DNA from: Myxococcales bacterium
GTDB lineage: Bacteria > Myxococcota_A > Polyangia > Haliangiales > Haliangiaceae
DNA: 64,000 nt
Direction: 5' to 3'
NCBI GenBank assembly: GCA_016707895.1
Contig: JADJGV010000037.1
Span: 1-64,000 of the forward strand
A model generated the notes under the pieces. That model saw only the letters and a program-made list of their open reading frames with translations. It did no database searches and was not told where the DNA came from. Positions 1-10,639 of the stretch are shown here, piece by piece; position 1 is the stretch's first letter, and each line of letters starts with the position of its first letter. Position numbers and translations under genes: made by a program.

Positions 1-380
1 GTCGCCGCGGGCGACCCGGGGCCGCCGTGCTCGCAGGCGTGATCAGCGCCGCCGGGACGAGCGCCAGCCCGCTGCCTTTGCCGCGGGCGCGGGAACACCG
101 TCGGCGCGCCGGCGCCGGTCCGCAGTAGACGGTGTGCGTCATGTCGCTCTACAGCCAGTCGGCGTGCGGCCGCGCGCCACTCAGCCCTCGGTGAAGCGGT
201 GGGTAGCCGCCGCCGACCGGGCTCATGGCTCGCGCCGGCGCCGGTCAGCGGATCGACCGGCGCGGCGTCGACGCCGCCGTCGGGCGCGCCGCCGTCGCCC
301 GCGCCGCCGTCGGGGCCGAGCCCGGCCTCGCCGCCGCACGCGGCCACCACGACGATCGCCAGCGTTGCCGGGGTGCGCAT
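1..380 (-). CDS. Putative lipoprotein, partial and probably degenerate
   Basis: A minus-strand frame starts at ATG 380 and stays open to the window edge. It begins MRTPATLAIVVVAACGG, a short signal peptide with a lipobox-like AAC, followed by an Asp/Gly/Ala-rich linker (GPDGGAGDGGAPDGG) typical of the other lipoproteins here. A TATCGT box on the minus strand (388-393) lies 7 nt before the ATG, as for many genes in this window. After about residue 45 the frame turns Arg/Pro-rich like a shifted frame, while another frame reads DMTHTVYCGPAP near position 120-145, so an indel is likely. The function cannot be told. The start is credible; the remainder is not. Confidence 0.4.
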   Translation of the reverse strand, partial: MRTPATLAIVVVAACGGEAGLGPDGGAGDGGAPDGGVDAAPVDPLTGAGASHEPGRRRLPTASPRAEWRAAARRLAVERHDAHRLLRTGAGAPTVFPRPRQRQRAGARPGGADHACEHGGPGSPAA

Positions 381-415
381 CGTCGGGACGATACCGCGGC
401 GCCGACCGGATCGCG

Positions 416-427
416 TACGCTGGCGCG
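416..427 (+). promoter_or_regulatory. -10 box of the ligC remnant, leaderless start
   Basis: TACGCT at 416-421 is followed by 5 nt and then GTG 427, the inferred first codon of the ligase remnant. On the other strand TATCGT (388-393) serves the divergent lipoprotein start at 380. The pair makes a compact divergent promoter region. Read from sequence only. Confidence 0.45.
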
Positions 428-1495
428 TGCTGCCGGTGCCGATGCCGCTGTCGCCGAGCTGTGCAAGCTCGCCAGCGCGCTGCCGCCCGGCGACGGCTGG
501 CAGTTCGAGCCTCGGCGGGACGGCTTCCGCGCGCTGGTGTTCAAGGACGTTGCCGCGCTGACCGTGCAGAGCCGCGACGGCAAGCCGCCCGAAAGGCCAT
601 TTCCTCGAGTTGGTCGCACCCTCGTCGCGCACCTGCGCCGCGGATCGTGCCCGACGGCGAGATCGATCGCTTGCCGCGGCGCGCCTGGACTTCGAGGCGC
701 CTGGTCGCGCATCCACCCGGCGGCGTCGCGGGTCGCGAAGCTGGCCCGCGAGACGCCCGCGGCGCTGGTGGCGTGGATCCCGCTGGCGCTGGGCGACGTG
801 AACCTCCAGCCGCTGCCGCAGCACGCGCGTTTCTGGGCCTGGCTCGCGAGGCGGCGCTGGCCGGCCTGCCGCCGCCGATCCTGCTGACGCCGGTGACCTG
901 CGATCGCGCGATCGCCGCCGACTGGTTCCACCGCTTCGAGGGCGCGGGGCTCGACGGCGTGATCGCCAAGCCGCTCGACCTGCCGTACCGCCCCGGGCAG
1001 CGCGCGCTGGTCAAGGTCAAGCACGCGCGCACCGCCGACTGCGCGGTCGCCGGCTTCCGCTGGTACAAGGACGCGGTCGGCGAGCGGGTCGGCTCGCTCT
1101 TGCTCGGGTTGCACGACGCCGCCGGCCAGCTCCACCACGTCGGCGTGTGCGCGACGTTCACCCAGGCGATGCGCGCGCAGCTGGCGCGCGAGCTGGCGCT
1201 GCTGACGATCGACGTCGCCGACCACCCGTGGGCCGGCTGGCAGCCCGCGCCCGACGCCGCGGGCCGCCGGCCCGGCATGACCAGCCGGTGGAACCGCGGC
1301 AAGGATCTCGGCTGGGTGCCGCTGCGGGTCGAGCGGGTGTGCGAGGTCGGCTACGACCACCTGCAGGGCGCGCGCTTCCGCCATGCCACCCAGTGGAAGC
1401 GGTGGCGCGACGATCGCGCGCCGGCGTCGTGCCGCTACGATCAGCTCGAGGTCACGCCGCCCGCCGAGCTGGCGGCGCTGTTCGCGCCGCCGTAG
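427..1495 (+). pseudogene. ligC: ATP-dependent DNA ligase, LigC type, multiply frameshifted
   Basis: Fragments of one ATP-dependent DNA ligase (NHEJ LigC group) occur in order but in all three frames: VLPVPMPLSPS at the start, then LPPGDGWQFEPRRDGFRAL, FLELVA, RIVPDGEID, LDFEA, HPAASRVAKLARETPA, and from about 840 a long intact part with GLDGVIAKPLD, KVKHARTADCAVAGFRWYKD, SLLLGLHDAAGQLHHVGV and CRYDQLEVTPP. At least five frame changes lie between 440 and 880. The adenylation motif KxDGxR reads RRDGFR, so the nucleotide-accepting lysine is missing as well. The C-terminal nucleotidyltransferase and OB regions look normal. The LigD-type polymerase gene at 2033-3431 is nearby, matching the known LigC/PolD pairing. 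Either a genuine pseudogene or low-quality sequence at a contig end; the lost lysine favours decay. Confidence 0.75.
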
Positions 1496-1515
1496 GCGCC
1501 CTCGCGGCTGCGTGC

Positions 1516-1528
1516 TAGCGTCGATCCA
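1516..1528 (+). promoter_or_regulatory. -10 box (TAGCGT), leaderless start of Uma2 gene
   Basis: TAGCGT at 1516-1521 is followed by 6 nt and then ATG 1528. There is no Shine-Dalgarno site. The arrangement equals that of rnpB, where the transcript start can be placed independently. Confidence 0.45.
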
Positions 1529-2132
1529 TGGTCGCGCTGGAGTCGATGTTCCACCCGCCGCCCGACGTCGACGCGCGCGTCGAGCTCGACGGCGTGGGGT
1601 GGGCCGACTACGAGCGCCTGGTGGCGGTGCGAGGCGAGGCCAGCGTGCCGCGCCTGACGTACCTGGGAGGAGGCTGGAGCTGATGTCGCCGGGGCGGTCG
1701 CACGAGTCGGACAAGAAGAAGCTGGCGCGCGTGCTCGAGGCGTACGCCGATCACCTCGGGCTGGCCCCTCGGGAAGGGCTCGGGTCGTGGACCGTGAAGC
1801 GCGAGGAGGTGCGGCGCGGGGCCGAGGCCGACGAGTGCTACGTGCTCGGCCCGGTCACCGACGCCCACGTTCACCCCGACTTCGCCATCGAGGTGGTCTA
1901 CACGTCGGGCGGCATCTCCAAGCTCGACGTCTGGGGCGGGCTCGGCGTCGACGAGGTCTGGTTCTGGTCGGGCGAGCGCCTCGCGATCTTCCAGCGGGCC
2001 GGCGCGAGCTGGTCGGCCGCCGCGCGCAGCCGCTACGTGCCGGCGATCGACCCGGCGCTGATCGCGCGCAGCATGGGCGCGCCGTCGCAGGTCGCCGCGG
2101 TCAAGGCGCTGCGCGCCGCGCTCGCCGCGTGA
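1528..2132 (+). pseudogene. Uma2-family (DUF820) putative endonuclease with one frameshift
   Basis: The protein starts MVALESMFHPPPDVDARVEL at ATG 1528 and stops early at about 1683 after LTYLGGGWS. The continuation GRRLELMSPGRSHESDKKKL lies in the +3 frame and runs to 2132. Restoring one base in the GGAGGAGG tract near 1665-1673 would give YLGGRLELMSPG, the usual Uma2 motif. The C-terminal half has DFAIEVVYTSGGISKLDVW, which fits the PD-(D/E)XK-like active site of this family (Asp, Glu, Lys). Uma2 proteins are restriction-endonuclease-like and mostly uncharacterised. The tandem polymerase gene converges on it and overlaps its 3' end by about 100 bp. The single indel in a G-rich tract could be a sequencing error; if so this is an intact gene of about 200 residues. 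Confidence 0.65.
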
Positions 2133-3431
2133 GCGCGCGCGTCAGCGCCGGCGGGCGCCGGCCCACTCGACCGCGGGTCGTAGTCGGATCGGGCGCGACC
2201 TCGGCCGGGCCGCTCGGCCTCGGGCACGCGCTGCAGGTTGATCCGCACGCGGTAGTACGCCGAGCTGCGGCCGCGCATCGTGTCGACCAGCACGTCCTCG
2301 GGCGCGAGCCGCGCCGCCACCGCCGGGTGGCGCGCCTGCCAGCGCGCGAGCCCGGCCAGCGCGTCGTCCTTGCGCTTGGCCTGGCCGATCAGCACGAGCG
2401 GCAGCTTCGGCGTCCGCCGCGCGCGGCCCGGCGTCTTGGCTCGCGACGGCGCGACGCGTGGCGCCTCGCCCGAGGCCTTCTCGAAGTGTGGCGGCCACGG
2501 CGCGTCGCCCAGCCCGGCCGCGGCCTGCTGCCCGGCCAGCGCCAGCAGGCCGTCGAGCTCGCCGGCGACGTCGTCGATCGCGGCGTGGGCGTCGCCGTGG
2601 GCCGCGACCAGCGCCGGCACCGTCGCGATCGTGAACGCCGCCGGATCGCAGCCGGCCAGCGCGGCCCAGGTCAGCGGCATCGACACCCGGGCGTCGGGCG
2701 TCGGCCGCACCGAGTACGCGCTCGCGGTCGTGCGATCGCGCGCGTTCTGGTTGTAGTCGAGGAACACGCCGTGGCGCTCCTCCTTCCACCACTTGCTGGT
2801 CGCCAAGCGCCGGCGCCCGCCGCTCGACCTCGCGCGCCACCGCCAGCGCGGAGCGCCGCACCTCGGTGAACGACCACGCCGGGCGGATCCGCACCAGCAC
2901 GTGGACGCCGCGCGAGCCCGAGGTCTTGGGCCAGCCGACCAGCCCGTGATCGGCGAGCACCGCGCGCGCCAGCTGCGCGACCTCGACGATCTGTGGCCAC
3001 CCCACGCCCGGCACCGGATCCAGATCGATGCGCAGCTCGTCGGGATGATCGAGATCGCCGGCGCGCACCGGCTGCGGGTTGAGGTCGACGCAGCCGAGGT
3101 TCACCACCCACGCCAGCGCCGCGGCGTCGCGCACGACGACCTCCTCGGCGGTGCGGCCCGAGGGGAACGTGAACACCGCGGTCTCGATCCACGGCGGCCG
3201 GTGGGTGGGCGCGCGCTTCTGGTAGAACGGCTCGGCGTCGACGCCGTCGGGGAACCGCTTGAGCACCAGCGGCCGGCCGGCGACGCCGCGCACCGCGCCG
3301 TCGGCCACCACCAGGTAGTAGCGGACCAGGTCGAGCTTGGTCAGCCCGAGCGCGGGGAAGAACACCTTGGTCGGGTTCGAGATCGCGACCTCGCGGCCGG
3401 CGATCGTGAGCACCTCGCGCGGGCTGGCCAC
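2033..3431 (-). pseudogene. LigD-type primase-polymerase domain (PolDom) protein, one frameshift
   Basis: The frame starts at GTG 3431 (MASPREVLTIAGREVAISNP) with a TATCGT box 6 nt upstream (3438-3443, minus strand). It carries the archaeo-eukaryotic primase-type polymerase fold of bacterial NHEJ: PTKVFFPALGLTKLDLVRYY, FPDGVDAEPFYQKRAP, DLDHPDELRIDLDP (the metal-binding DxD) and the SGSRGVHVLVRI motif. At about 2804-2810 it shifts frame: the expected continuation ATSKWWKEERHGVFLDYNQN lies in another frame that reads on to 2033. One extra base in the GG of the coding strand explains it. The C-terminus ends near YDPRSSGP or slightly beyond and overlaps the Uma2 gene tail-to-tail. Polymerase, not ligase: no ligase or phosphoesterase domain is present. 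With ligC it would form a ligase/polymerase pair for end joining; no Ku gene is in view. Confidence 0.75.
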
Positions 3432-3449
3432 GCCGCGACGATACCGCGG

Positions 3450-3701
3450 TCACGCCATCGGCAGGCCCCCGCCGAGCAGGCCGGCCAGCGGCGAGGGCGG
3501 CCGGGGCCGCGGCGGCGGCGCCGGCGCGCGGCCGACGCTGGCCAGCGCGGCCGAGAGGCCGGCCAGCTGCTGATCGACGGCGCTGGGCTGCGCGCTCGGC
3601 ACGTCGGGCGCCTGGCGGCGGGTGCGGATGGTGGCGGTGAGGCCGCCGGTGACGGCGTCGAGGTCGACGCGGGGGATCTCGGAGAAGGCGATGGGGCGCA
3701 T
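3450..3701 (-). CDS. Small protein with double-glycine leader-like N-terminus
   Basis: A predicted 83-residue protein begins MRPIAFSEIPRVDLDAVTGG, which resembles double-glycine leader peptides (acidic, hydrophobic positions before V-x-GG) used by peptidase-containing ABC exporters. The part after GG is 63 residues: a short polar segment, a helix-like stretch (VDQQLAGLSAALASVG), a Pro/Arg run and a Gly/Leu tail. It has no Cys, so it is not an obvious lanthipeptide or sactipeptide core. Unlike most first genes here it has a clear AGGAG 4 nt before the ATG, with a possible -10 (TACCTG, minus strand 3733-3738) giving a leader of about 25 nt. It starts 19 bp upstream of the polymerase gene on the same strand but precedes a separate leaderless promoter. 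No exporter gene is adjacent. Bacteriocin-like precursor is a guess from the leader; it could be an unrelated small protein. Confidence 0.55.
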   Translation of the reverse strand: MRPIAFSEIPRVDLDAVTGGLTATIRTRRQAPDVPSAQPSAVDQQLAGLSAALASVGRAPAPPPRPRPPSPLAGLLGGGLPMA

Positions 3702-3793
3702 GGGGCTCCTGGGGATGAGGGAACCTCCGCCCAGGTAGCGAGCCGCGTGCCAGCTGCAAGTGCCCGCGGCCGCGTGGCGCGCGCCGGGCGATC

Positions 3794-3819
3794 GCCGCCC
3801 GCGGTCGACAGCGGGCGGC
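3794..3819 (-). terminator. Hairpin after the DUF2461 gene, no U-tract
   Basis: GCCGCCCGC (3794-3802) pairs perfectly with GCGGGCGGC (3811-3819) around an 8-nt loop, 8 nt after the stop codon of the DUF2461 gene. No T-run follows, so terminator function is inferred from position and stem strength. Confidence 0.4.
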
Positions 3820-3827
3820 CCCGGACC

Positions 3828-4538
3828 TCAGCCGACGTGGGCGCCGAGCCACGTCACCAGCGGCGCGGTCGCGATCGCGTGCTCGGCCAGCCAGTCGGCG
3901 AACGCTGGCTTGTGGATCAGCCCGCGCGGGATGGCCGGGAACATCGCGGTCAGGCCCTTCTGCTTGAGCAGCGCGGCGCGTGGGTGATCCTCAGCGAAGC
4001 CCCTGGGCACCTTCTTGTAGTCGTCGTGCCCGCTCACGGTGTAGCCAGCGTCGCGCAGCGCCGCGATCCGGGTGGCCAGCGCCGCGCCCGGCTTGCCGGC
4101 GACCGCCGCGCGCCACCGCGCCAGCGCCTCGGGGCCGAACTGGTACAGGCCGACGCCGACGAACTCCTCGTCGAGCCCGAGGTGGACGTACAGCGCGGCG
4201 CAGCCGCCCTCGGCCAGCGACGCGTCGCCCGCCGGGATCATCGCGCCGAGGTGGGTCTTGTACGGCGTCTTGTCCTTGCTGAAGCGCACGTCGCGGTAGA
4301 TCCGCAGCACCTTCGGCGCGCCGAGCTTCGCCGGGCGGTAGGTCGGCGCCAGCCGCGCCGCCACCGTCGTCAGGAGCGCCGTCATCGGCGCCACCCACTG
4401 CGCCTGGTAGCGCGCCTTGTTGGCGTCGAACCAGGGCTTGCTCATCTCGGCGGCCAGCTCGGGCCAGAACCGCATCGCGTCCTTCGCGAAGCCGGTGAAC
4501 GTCGGGGTGGCGGGGGCGGGGGCGGCGGCGCGGGCCAT
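3828..4538 (-). CDS. DUF2461 (TIGR02453) family protein
   Basis: A 236-residue protein starting at ATG 4538 (MARAAAPAPATPTFTGFAKD). It shows the family hallmarks in order: FTGFAKDAMRFWPELAAEM near residue 15-33, PWFDANKARYQAQWVAPM, LRIYRDVRFSKDKTPYKTHLGAMI near residue 90-110, and GLYQFGPEALARWR. The family is common in bacteria and has no established biochemical role. I chose 4538 rather than the longer in-frame start at 4625 because homology-like sequence begins just after it and a TAGATC box (minus strand 4544-4549) ends 5 nt before it. It is divergent from the kinase-WD40 gene, their -10-like boxes being only 34 bp apart. The hairpin at 3794-3819 probably ends the transcript. Confidence 0.85.
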   Translation of the reverse strand: MARAAAPAPATPTFTGFAKDAMRFWPELAAEMSKPWFDANKARYQAQWVAPMTALLTTVAARLAPTYRPAKLGAPKVLRIYRDVRFSKDKTPYKTHLGAMIPAGDASLAEGGCAALYVHLGLDEEFVGVGLYQFGPEALARWRAAVAGKPGAALATRIAALRDAGYTVSGHDDYKKVPRGFAEDHPRAALLKQKGLTAMFPAIPRGLIHKPAFADWLAEHAIATAPLVTWLGAHVG

Positions 4539-4583
4539 GGCACGATCTAGCCGCGCCCGCGCCGGCCGAGCAACCCGCTCGGG

Positions 4584-4597
4584 TATCATGCGGCCGA
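4584..4597 (+). promoter_or_regulatory. -10 box (TATCAT) of the kinase-WD40 gene
   Basis: TATCAT at 4584-4589 is followed by 7 nt and ATG 4597. An ATG at 4588 overlaps the box itself and is therefore the less likely start. Confidence 0.4.
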
Positions 4598-7500
4598 TGG
4601 CGGTCGGTGACTCCGCGGACGACACGCTGCCGGCGTCCGGGGTGACCGCGGCGTCGGCGCGCGGCGCGCTGCCGGTGGTGGCGCGCGGCTGCTACGAGGT
4701 GCTGTCCGAGCACGCCCGCGGCGGCCTCGGGCGCATCCTGCGGGCGCGCGATCTGCGCACCGGCCGGCTGGTCGCGATCAAGGAGATGCTCGACGGCACG
4801 CCCGACGCCGCGACCCGGTTCGAGCGCGAGGCGCTGGTGACCGCCAACCTGCAGCACCCGGCGATCGTGCCGGTCTACGAGGTCGGGCGCTGGCCCGAGG
4901 GCGAGCCGTTCTACGCGATGAAGCTGGTCGACGGCCGCTCGCTCGACGCGGTGATCCAGGACGCGCCGACCCTGCGCGAGCGGCTGGCGCTGGTGCCGCG
5001 GCTGATCGACGTGGCCGAGGCGATCGCCTACGCCCACGGCCAGGGCGTGATCCACCGCGATCTCAAGCCGGCCAACGTGCTGGTCGGCAGCTACGGCGAG
5101 ACGGTCGTGATCGACTGGGGGCTGGCCCGGCGCAGCGGCGATCCCGAGGCCGCGCTGGCGTCGAGCCTGGTCGGCGTGATCAGCGGCGCGGTGACGCTGG
5201 TCGGCGACGTCGTCGGCACGCCGGTCTACATGCCGCCCGAGCAGGCCCGCGGCGAGGAGGTCGACGCCCGCGCCGACGTCTACGCGCTGGGCGCGATGCT
5301 CTACTACTTGCTGGGCGGCCGGGTGCCGTACGCCGGCGCGCGCACCGCCGCCGAGGTGCTGACCCAGATCGTGCTCGGGCCGCCGCAGCCGCTGGCCGAG
5401 CTCGAGCCCGACACCCCCCCCGAGCTCCTGGCGATCGTGGCCAAGGCGATGGCGCCACGCCGGGACGATCGCTACGCCTCGGCCCGCGAGTGCGCCGCCG
5501 ACCTGCGCCGCTTCCAGACCGGCCAGCTGGTCGGCGCCCACGCCTACTCGCCGTGGCAGCTCGTGCGCCGCTGGCTGCGCCGCCACCGCGCGATCGTCTC
5601 GATGTCCGCGGTGCTGGTGTTGGCGCTGGCTGCCACCGGCGCGGTCGCGGTGCGCGGCATCACCCGCGAGCGCAACGTCGCCCGCGCCGAGGGGGCCCGG
5701 GCCGACCAGCAGCGGGCGCTGGTCGAAGAGCGCAACAACGTGCTGATCGTGGCGCAGGCCCGCGCCTACCTGACCCGGGACGCTACCCGCTCGGTGGCGT
5801 GGCTCAAGCAGCTCCCACCCACCGCCCAGCAGTGGGATCAGGTCCGGAACATCGCCAGCGACGCGCGCGAGCAGGGCGTCGCGCGCTGGGTGCTGCGGGG
5901 GCACGTCGGCGCGGTCAACGACGTCGCGTTTACGCCGGACGGTCGCTTGGTCACCGCTGGCGACGACGCCACGGTCCGGATCTGGGATCTGGCGACCGGC
6001 GCGGTGCGGGTGCTCCAGGATCGCGCCGCGATCGACACCATCGAGGTCACGCCCGACGGCGCCCGCGCCGTCGCGTTCGGCGGGTGGGACCCCGACGTGC
6101 CGTCCGGCCGGGCGCTGCGGGTGTGGGACCTGACCAGCGGCGAGCCCTACGACGTCCCGAGCTTCCCGGGGCGCAACGACGACGCGACGGTGTCGCCCGA
6201 TGGCCGCTTGCTCGCGGTGATGACCTGCGCCGGCAGCGTCCACGTGGTCGACCTCGCGACCCGGGTCAGCCGTGACCTGCGCGGCGCGACCGGCTGGCGC
6301 GTCGGCACCCAGCGGTGTCCGAAGTCCCTGGCGTTCTCGAGCGACGGGGCGCGGCTGGCCGCCGAGTCGGGGCAGGGCACCGTCGACGTGATCGACGTCG
6401 CCCGGGCCGCCGTGGTCGCGACGATCGGTGACCTGCGTGATGGCGTCGTGGTCGAACTCGAGTTCGTCGATCACGACGCCCGGGTCTGGGTGCTGGCGCG
6501 AGGCGGCCTGACGTCGTGGCGCGCGACCGGGGGCGATCGCCGCTCGCTGTTCGAGGACCCCGTCGGCTCGCGGGGCATGGCGCACACCGGCGACGCGGGC
6601 CCGGTGGTGACGGCCGGTCGCGACGGCACCGCGCGGGCGTGGTCGCTGAGCGACGCCGTCGAACGCGAGGTGGTGCGGCACGACGGGACGCTCAGCGCGT
6701 TGGTCACGACGCCTGACGGGCGAGCGGTCGTGACCGCGGGCACCGATCGGCTGGTGTGGGTCGCGGCGGTCGACGGCACCTGGCGCTCGGCCCTGCGCGG
6801 CCACGACGGCGTGGTCACCGAGGTCGCGGTGTCGCCCGACGGGCGGTGGCTCGCGTCGAGCTCGGCGGACGGGACGGTCCGGGTCTGGCAGCTCGACGAC
6901 GTGCGCCGGAGCTACCAGTCGACGTCCGAGCTCGCCGAGGCGCTGGCGGTGACCCCCGATGGCGAGGCGGTGTACTTCACCAGCCGGCGGGTCTGCGTCG
7001 AGCGTTGGACGCTGAGCGGCGTCGCCGAGACGTTGCGGGCGTGTGCGGGGCCGACGTCGCACCCGAACCTGCTCGCGCTGTCGGCCGACGGGGCGGTGCT
7101 GGTGGCGGGGCGCGAGCGCGGCGGGTTCGACGTCTGGCGTGGTCGAGCCCGCACCGCGACCGCGTTGGGGGATGACCGGGTGGTCGCCGGGCTCGCGCTC
7201 GCGCACGACGGCCGACGGCTCGCGGTCGTCGAGCAGGATGGTGCGACCCGGGTCTACGACCTGACGACCGGTGGGGCGCAGCTGCTGGCCAGCCCGGGCC
7301 TCAGCGAGGTCTACCATCGCGCGATCGGCATCTCGCCCGATGGCGCGCGGGTGGTGTGGGGCGAGGCCCGGGGGATCGGGGTCGTCGAGGTGCCGGGCGG
7401 CGCGCCCCGGCGGATCGAGGGCGGCGCCGGCGAGGTGCGCGAGTTGGTCGTCGCGGCCGACGGCCAGACCGCGTTCTCGATCGACACCAGCGGGGTGGTG

Positions 7501-7965
7501 GTGCGGTGGGACCTACGCGCTGGCACCGCGGCTGGCGGCTCGCGGCGCGGCGGCGCCGACAGCCTGCGGCTCGCGCCCGACGGACGGAGCCTGGCGTTCG
7601 GCGCGAGCGACGACACGATCATCGTGCGCGGCACCGCCGTCGATGCCCCGGCGCCGCGGGTCCTGGTGGGCCACGCCGGATCGATCAACGACCTGGCGTT
7701 CGCGCCCGATGGCCTGACGCTGGCGTCGGCGTCCACGGACTCCACCGCGCGGCTGTGGGACCTGGCGACCGGCGCCAGCCGCGTGCTCGGCCACCACGAG
7801 TACGTCTTCGCGCTGGCGTTCACACCCGACGGCCGCCGGCTGGTCACCATCACCCGGGGCGGCTCCCTGTCGATCCTCCTCGACGACCTCCCCCGCGATC
7901 AGGCCGCGCTGCGCGGCTACCTCGCGAGCGCCACTAACCTCGAGGTCGACCCCACCGCGCCCTGA
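4597..7965 (+). CDS. Serine/threonine kinase with C-terminal WD40 propellers
   Basis: A 1,122-residue protein. The kinase domain spans about residues 25-300, with the nucleotide-binding lysine in VAIKEML (about residue 62), the catalytic loop HRDLKPANVLV (about 152) and the metal motif as DWG (VIDWGLARRSG) rather than DFG, then a YMPPEQARG activation segment. A transmembrane helix (SMSAVLVLALAATGAVAV) lies near 335-352. A short linker (LTRDATRSVAWLKQLPPTAQQW) leads to many WD40 blades from about residue 430 to the end, with repeated TPDGR, VRIWDL and SSADGTVRVW signatures. Such kinases are inner-membrane signalling proteins with the propeller as an extracytoplasmic or binding module. DWG is frequent in this kinase-WD40 class, so activity is likely kept. 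Start at 4597 rather than 4588 follows the -10 box spacing. A bidirectional-type hairpin follows at 8098. Confidence 0.93.
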   Translation: MAVGDSADDTLPASGVTAASARGALPVVARGCYEVLSEHARGGLGRILRARDLRTGRLVAIKEMLDGTPDAATRFEREALVTANLQHPAIVPVYEVGRWPEGEPFYAMKLVDGRSLDAVIQDAPTLRERLALVPRLIDVAEAIAYAHGQGVIHRDLKPANVLVGSYGETVVIDWGLARRSGDPEAALASSLVGVISGAVTLVGDVVGTPVYMPPEQARGEEVDARADVYALGAMLYYLLGGRVPYAGARTAAEVLTQIVLGPPQPLAELEPDTPPELLAIVAKAMAPRRDDRYASARECAADLRRFQTGQLVGAHAYSPWQLVRRWLRRHRAIVSMSAVLVLALAATGAVAVRGITRERNVARAEGARADQQRALVEERNNVLIVAQARAYLTRDATRSVAWLKQLPPTAQQWDQVRNIASDAREQGVARWVLRGHVGAVNDVAFTPDGRLVTAGDDATVRIWDLATGAVRVLQDRAAIDTIEVTPDGARAVAFGGWDPDVPSGRALRVWDLTSGEPYDVPSFPGRNDDATVSPDGRLLAVMTCAGSVHVVDLATRVSRDLRGATGWRVGTQRCPKSLAFSSDGARLAAESGQGTVDVIDVARAAVVATIGDLRDGVVVELEFVDHDARVWVLARGGLTSWRATGGDRRSLFEDPVGSRGMAHTGDAGPVVTAGRDGTARAWSLSDAVEREVVRHDGTLSALVTTPDGRAVVTAGTDRLVWVAAVDGTWRSALRGHDGVVTEVAVSPDGRWLASSSADGTVRVWQLDDVRRSYQSTSELAEALAVTPDGEAVYFTSRRVCVERWTLSGVAETLRACAGPTSHPNLLALSADGAVLVAGRERGGFDVWRGRARTATALGDDRVVAGLALAHDGRRLAVVEQDGATRVYDLTTGGAQLLASPGLSEVYHRAIGISPDGARVVWGEARGIGVVEVPGGAPRRIEGGAGEVRELVVAADGQTAFSIDTSGVVVRWDLRAGTAAGGSRRGGADSLRLAPDGRSLAFGASDDTIIVRGTAVDAPAPRVLVGHAGSINDLAFAPDGLTLASASTDSTARLWDLATGASRVLGHHEYVFALAFTPDGRRLVTITRGGSLSILLDDLPRDQAALRGYLASATNLEVDPTAP

Positions 7966-8154
7966 CCCGCGCCACCCGACCCCGCTCAGGTTCCGCGCCG
8001 CACCCCCACGCTAAACGATCAGATTCCCGCCGCGCAACCCGCCGGACCGCCACGCACCACCCGGGAGGCCACGCGGACAGCCGTCTCGGAGGGAAGGCTC
8101 GATCCCGGCTCTGCCGGGATCGAGGGGAGGTCTCGCGAGAAACCTGCCTGCAAC
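7966..8154. other. Intergenic region between convergent genes
   Basis: The 189 bp between the kinase-WD40 stop and the typA stop hold one strong hairpin (8098-8124) and otherwise no open frame or repeat I can support. Confidence 0.6.
8098..8124. terminator. Bidirectional hairpin between kinase-WD40 and typA
   Basis: CTCGATCCCGG (8098-8108) and CCGGGATCGAG (8114-8124) form a perfect 11-bp stem with a 5-nt loop. It sits between two convergent genes and is symmetric. No T-tract follows on either side. Terminator role is inferred. Confidence 0.55.
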
Positions 8155-9995
<1,841 letters not shown>

Positions 9996-9999
<4 letters not shown>

Positions 10000-10559
10000 G
10001 GCGACTTCGCAGGCTCGGGGGACGTTGCCGCCAGCTGAGCGCACGCCACGACGGCGCGTCCCAGCATGGGCAGCGAAGGGGGGGCCACCAGCGCGGCGGC
10101 GATCGCGAGATCGTCGGTGCCGGTGATGCTGGCGGTGGCGCGGCCGGTGGCGTCGACCCAGCGCAGCTCGCGCTCGGCCGGCTCGAGCCGGCCCAGCGGC
10201 GCGCGATCGGCGCCGGCCACCGCGACGCCGTCGGCGCCGATCGTCACCCGCGCCAGCGGCACGCCGATCGGATCGAGGTAGGCGATCAGCCGCGGCGGCC
10301 CGGGATCCTCGACGATGCGCGCCATCGGCGCGTCGCGCAGCGCCAGCGCGCGGCTGGCCGCCGCCGGCGTCAGGTGCCAGCCGCCGCCGTGGGCCTCGCC
10401 GTCGTGGACGCGGATCGCGACGTCGTCGGCGCGGCAGCCCTCCGCGGTGCGCACCAGCGTCACGCCGTCGCCGTCCCCGCGCAGCGTGATCGCCCGCTCG
10501 GCGGGGGCCGAGGCGGTCTGGCACGCAGCCAGGCCGACGAGCACGATGGGAGCACGCAT
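9996..10559 (-). CDS. Lipoprotein of unknown function, coupled to typA
   Basis: A 187-residue protein starting MRAPIVLVGLAACQTAS, with the lipobox LAAC at residues 11-14. The mature part is beta-rich and shows DPIGVPLARVTIGADGVAVAG and WVDATGRATASITGTDDL, without a family I recognise. ATG 10559 is preferred over the in-frame ATG at 10571 because it places the lipobox normally. A TACATG box (minus strand 10569-10574) lies 9 nt upstream. The stop codon overlaps the typA start by ATGA, so both probably share one transcript. Function unknown. Confidence 0.75.
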
Positions 10560-10639
10560 GGCGGCGGGCATGTAGCACGTTTGCTCGGCCGGGTGGGATC
10601 TCGCACCGGCGCGCCGGTCGTGGTACGCCCGCGTCGGCC

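Noticed and set aside
3991..7317. Minus-strand frame of 1,108 codons opposite the kinase-WD40 gene
   Set aside because: Shadow of kinase and WD40 sequence on the plus strand; no homologous motif.
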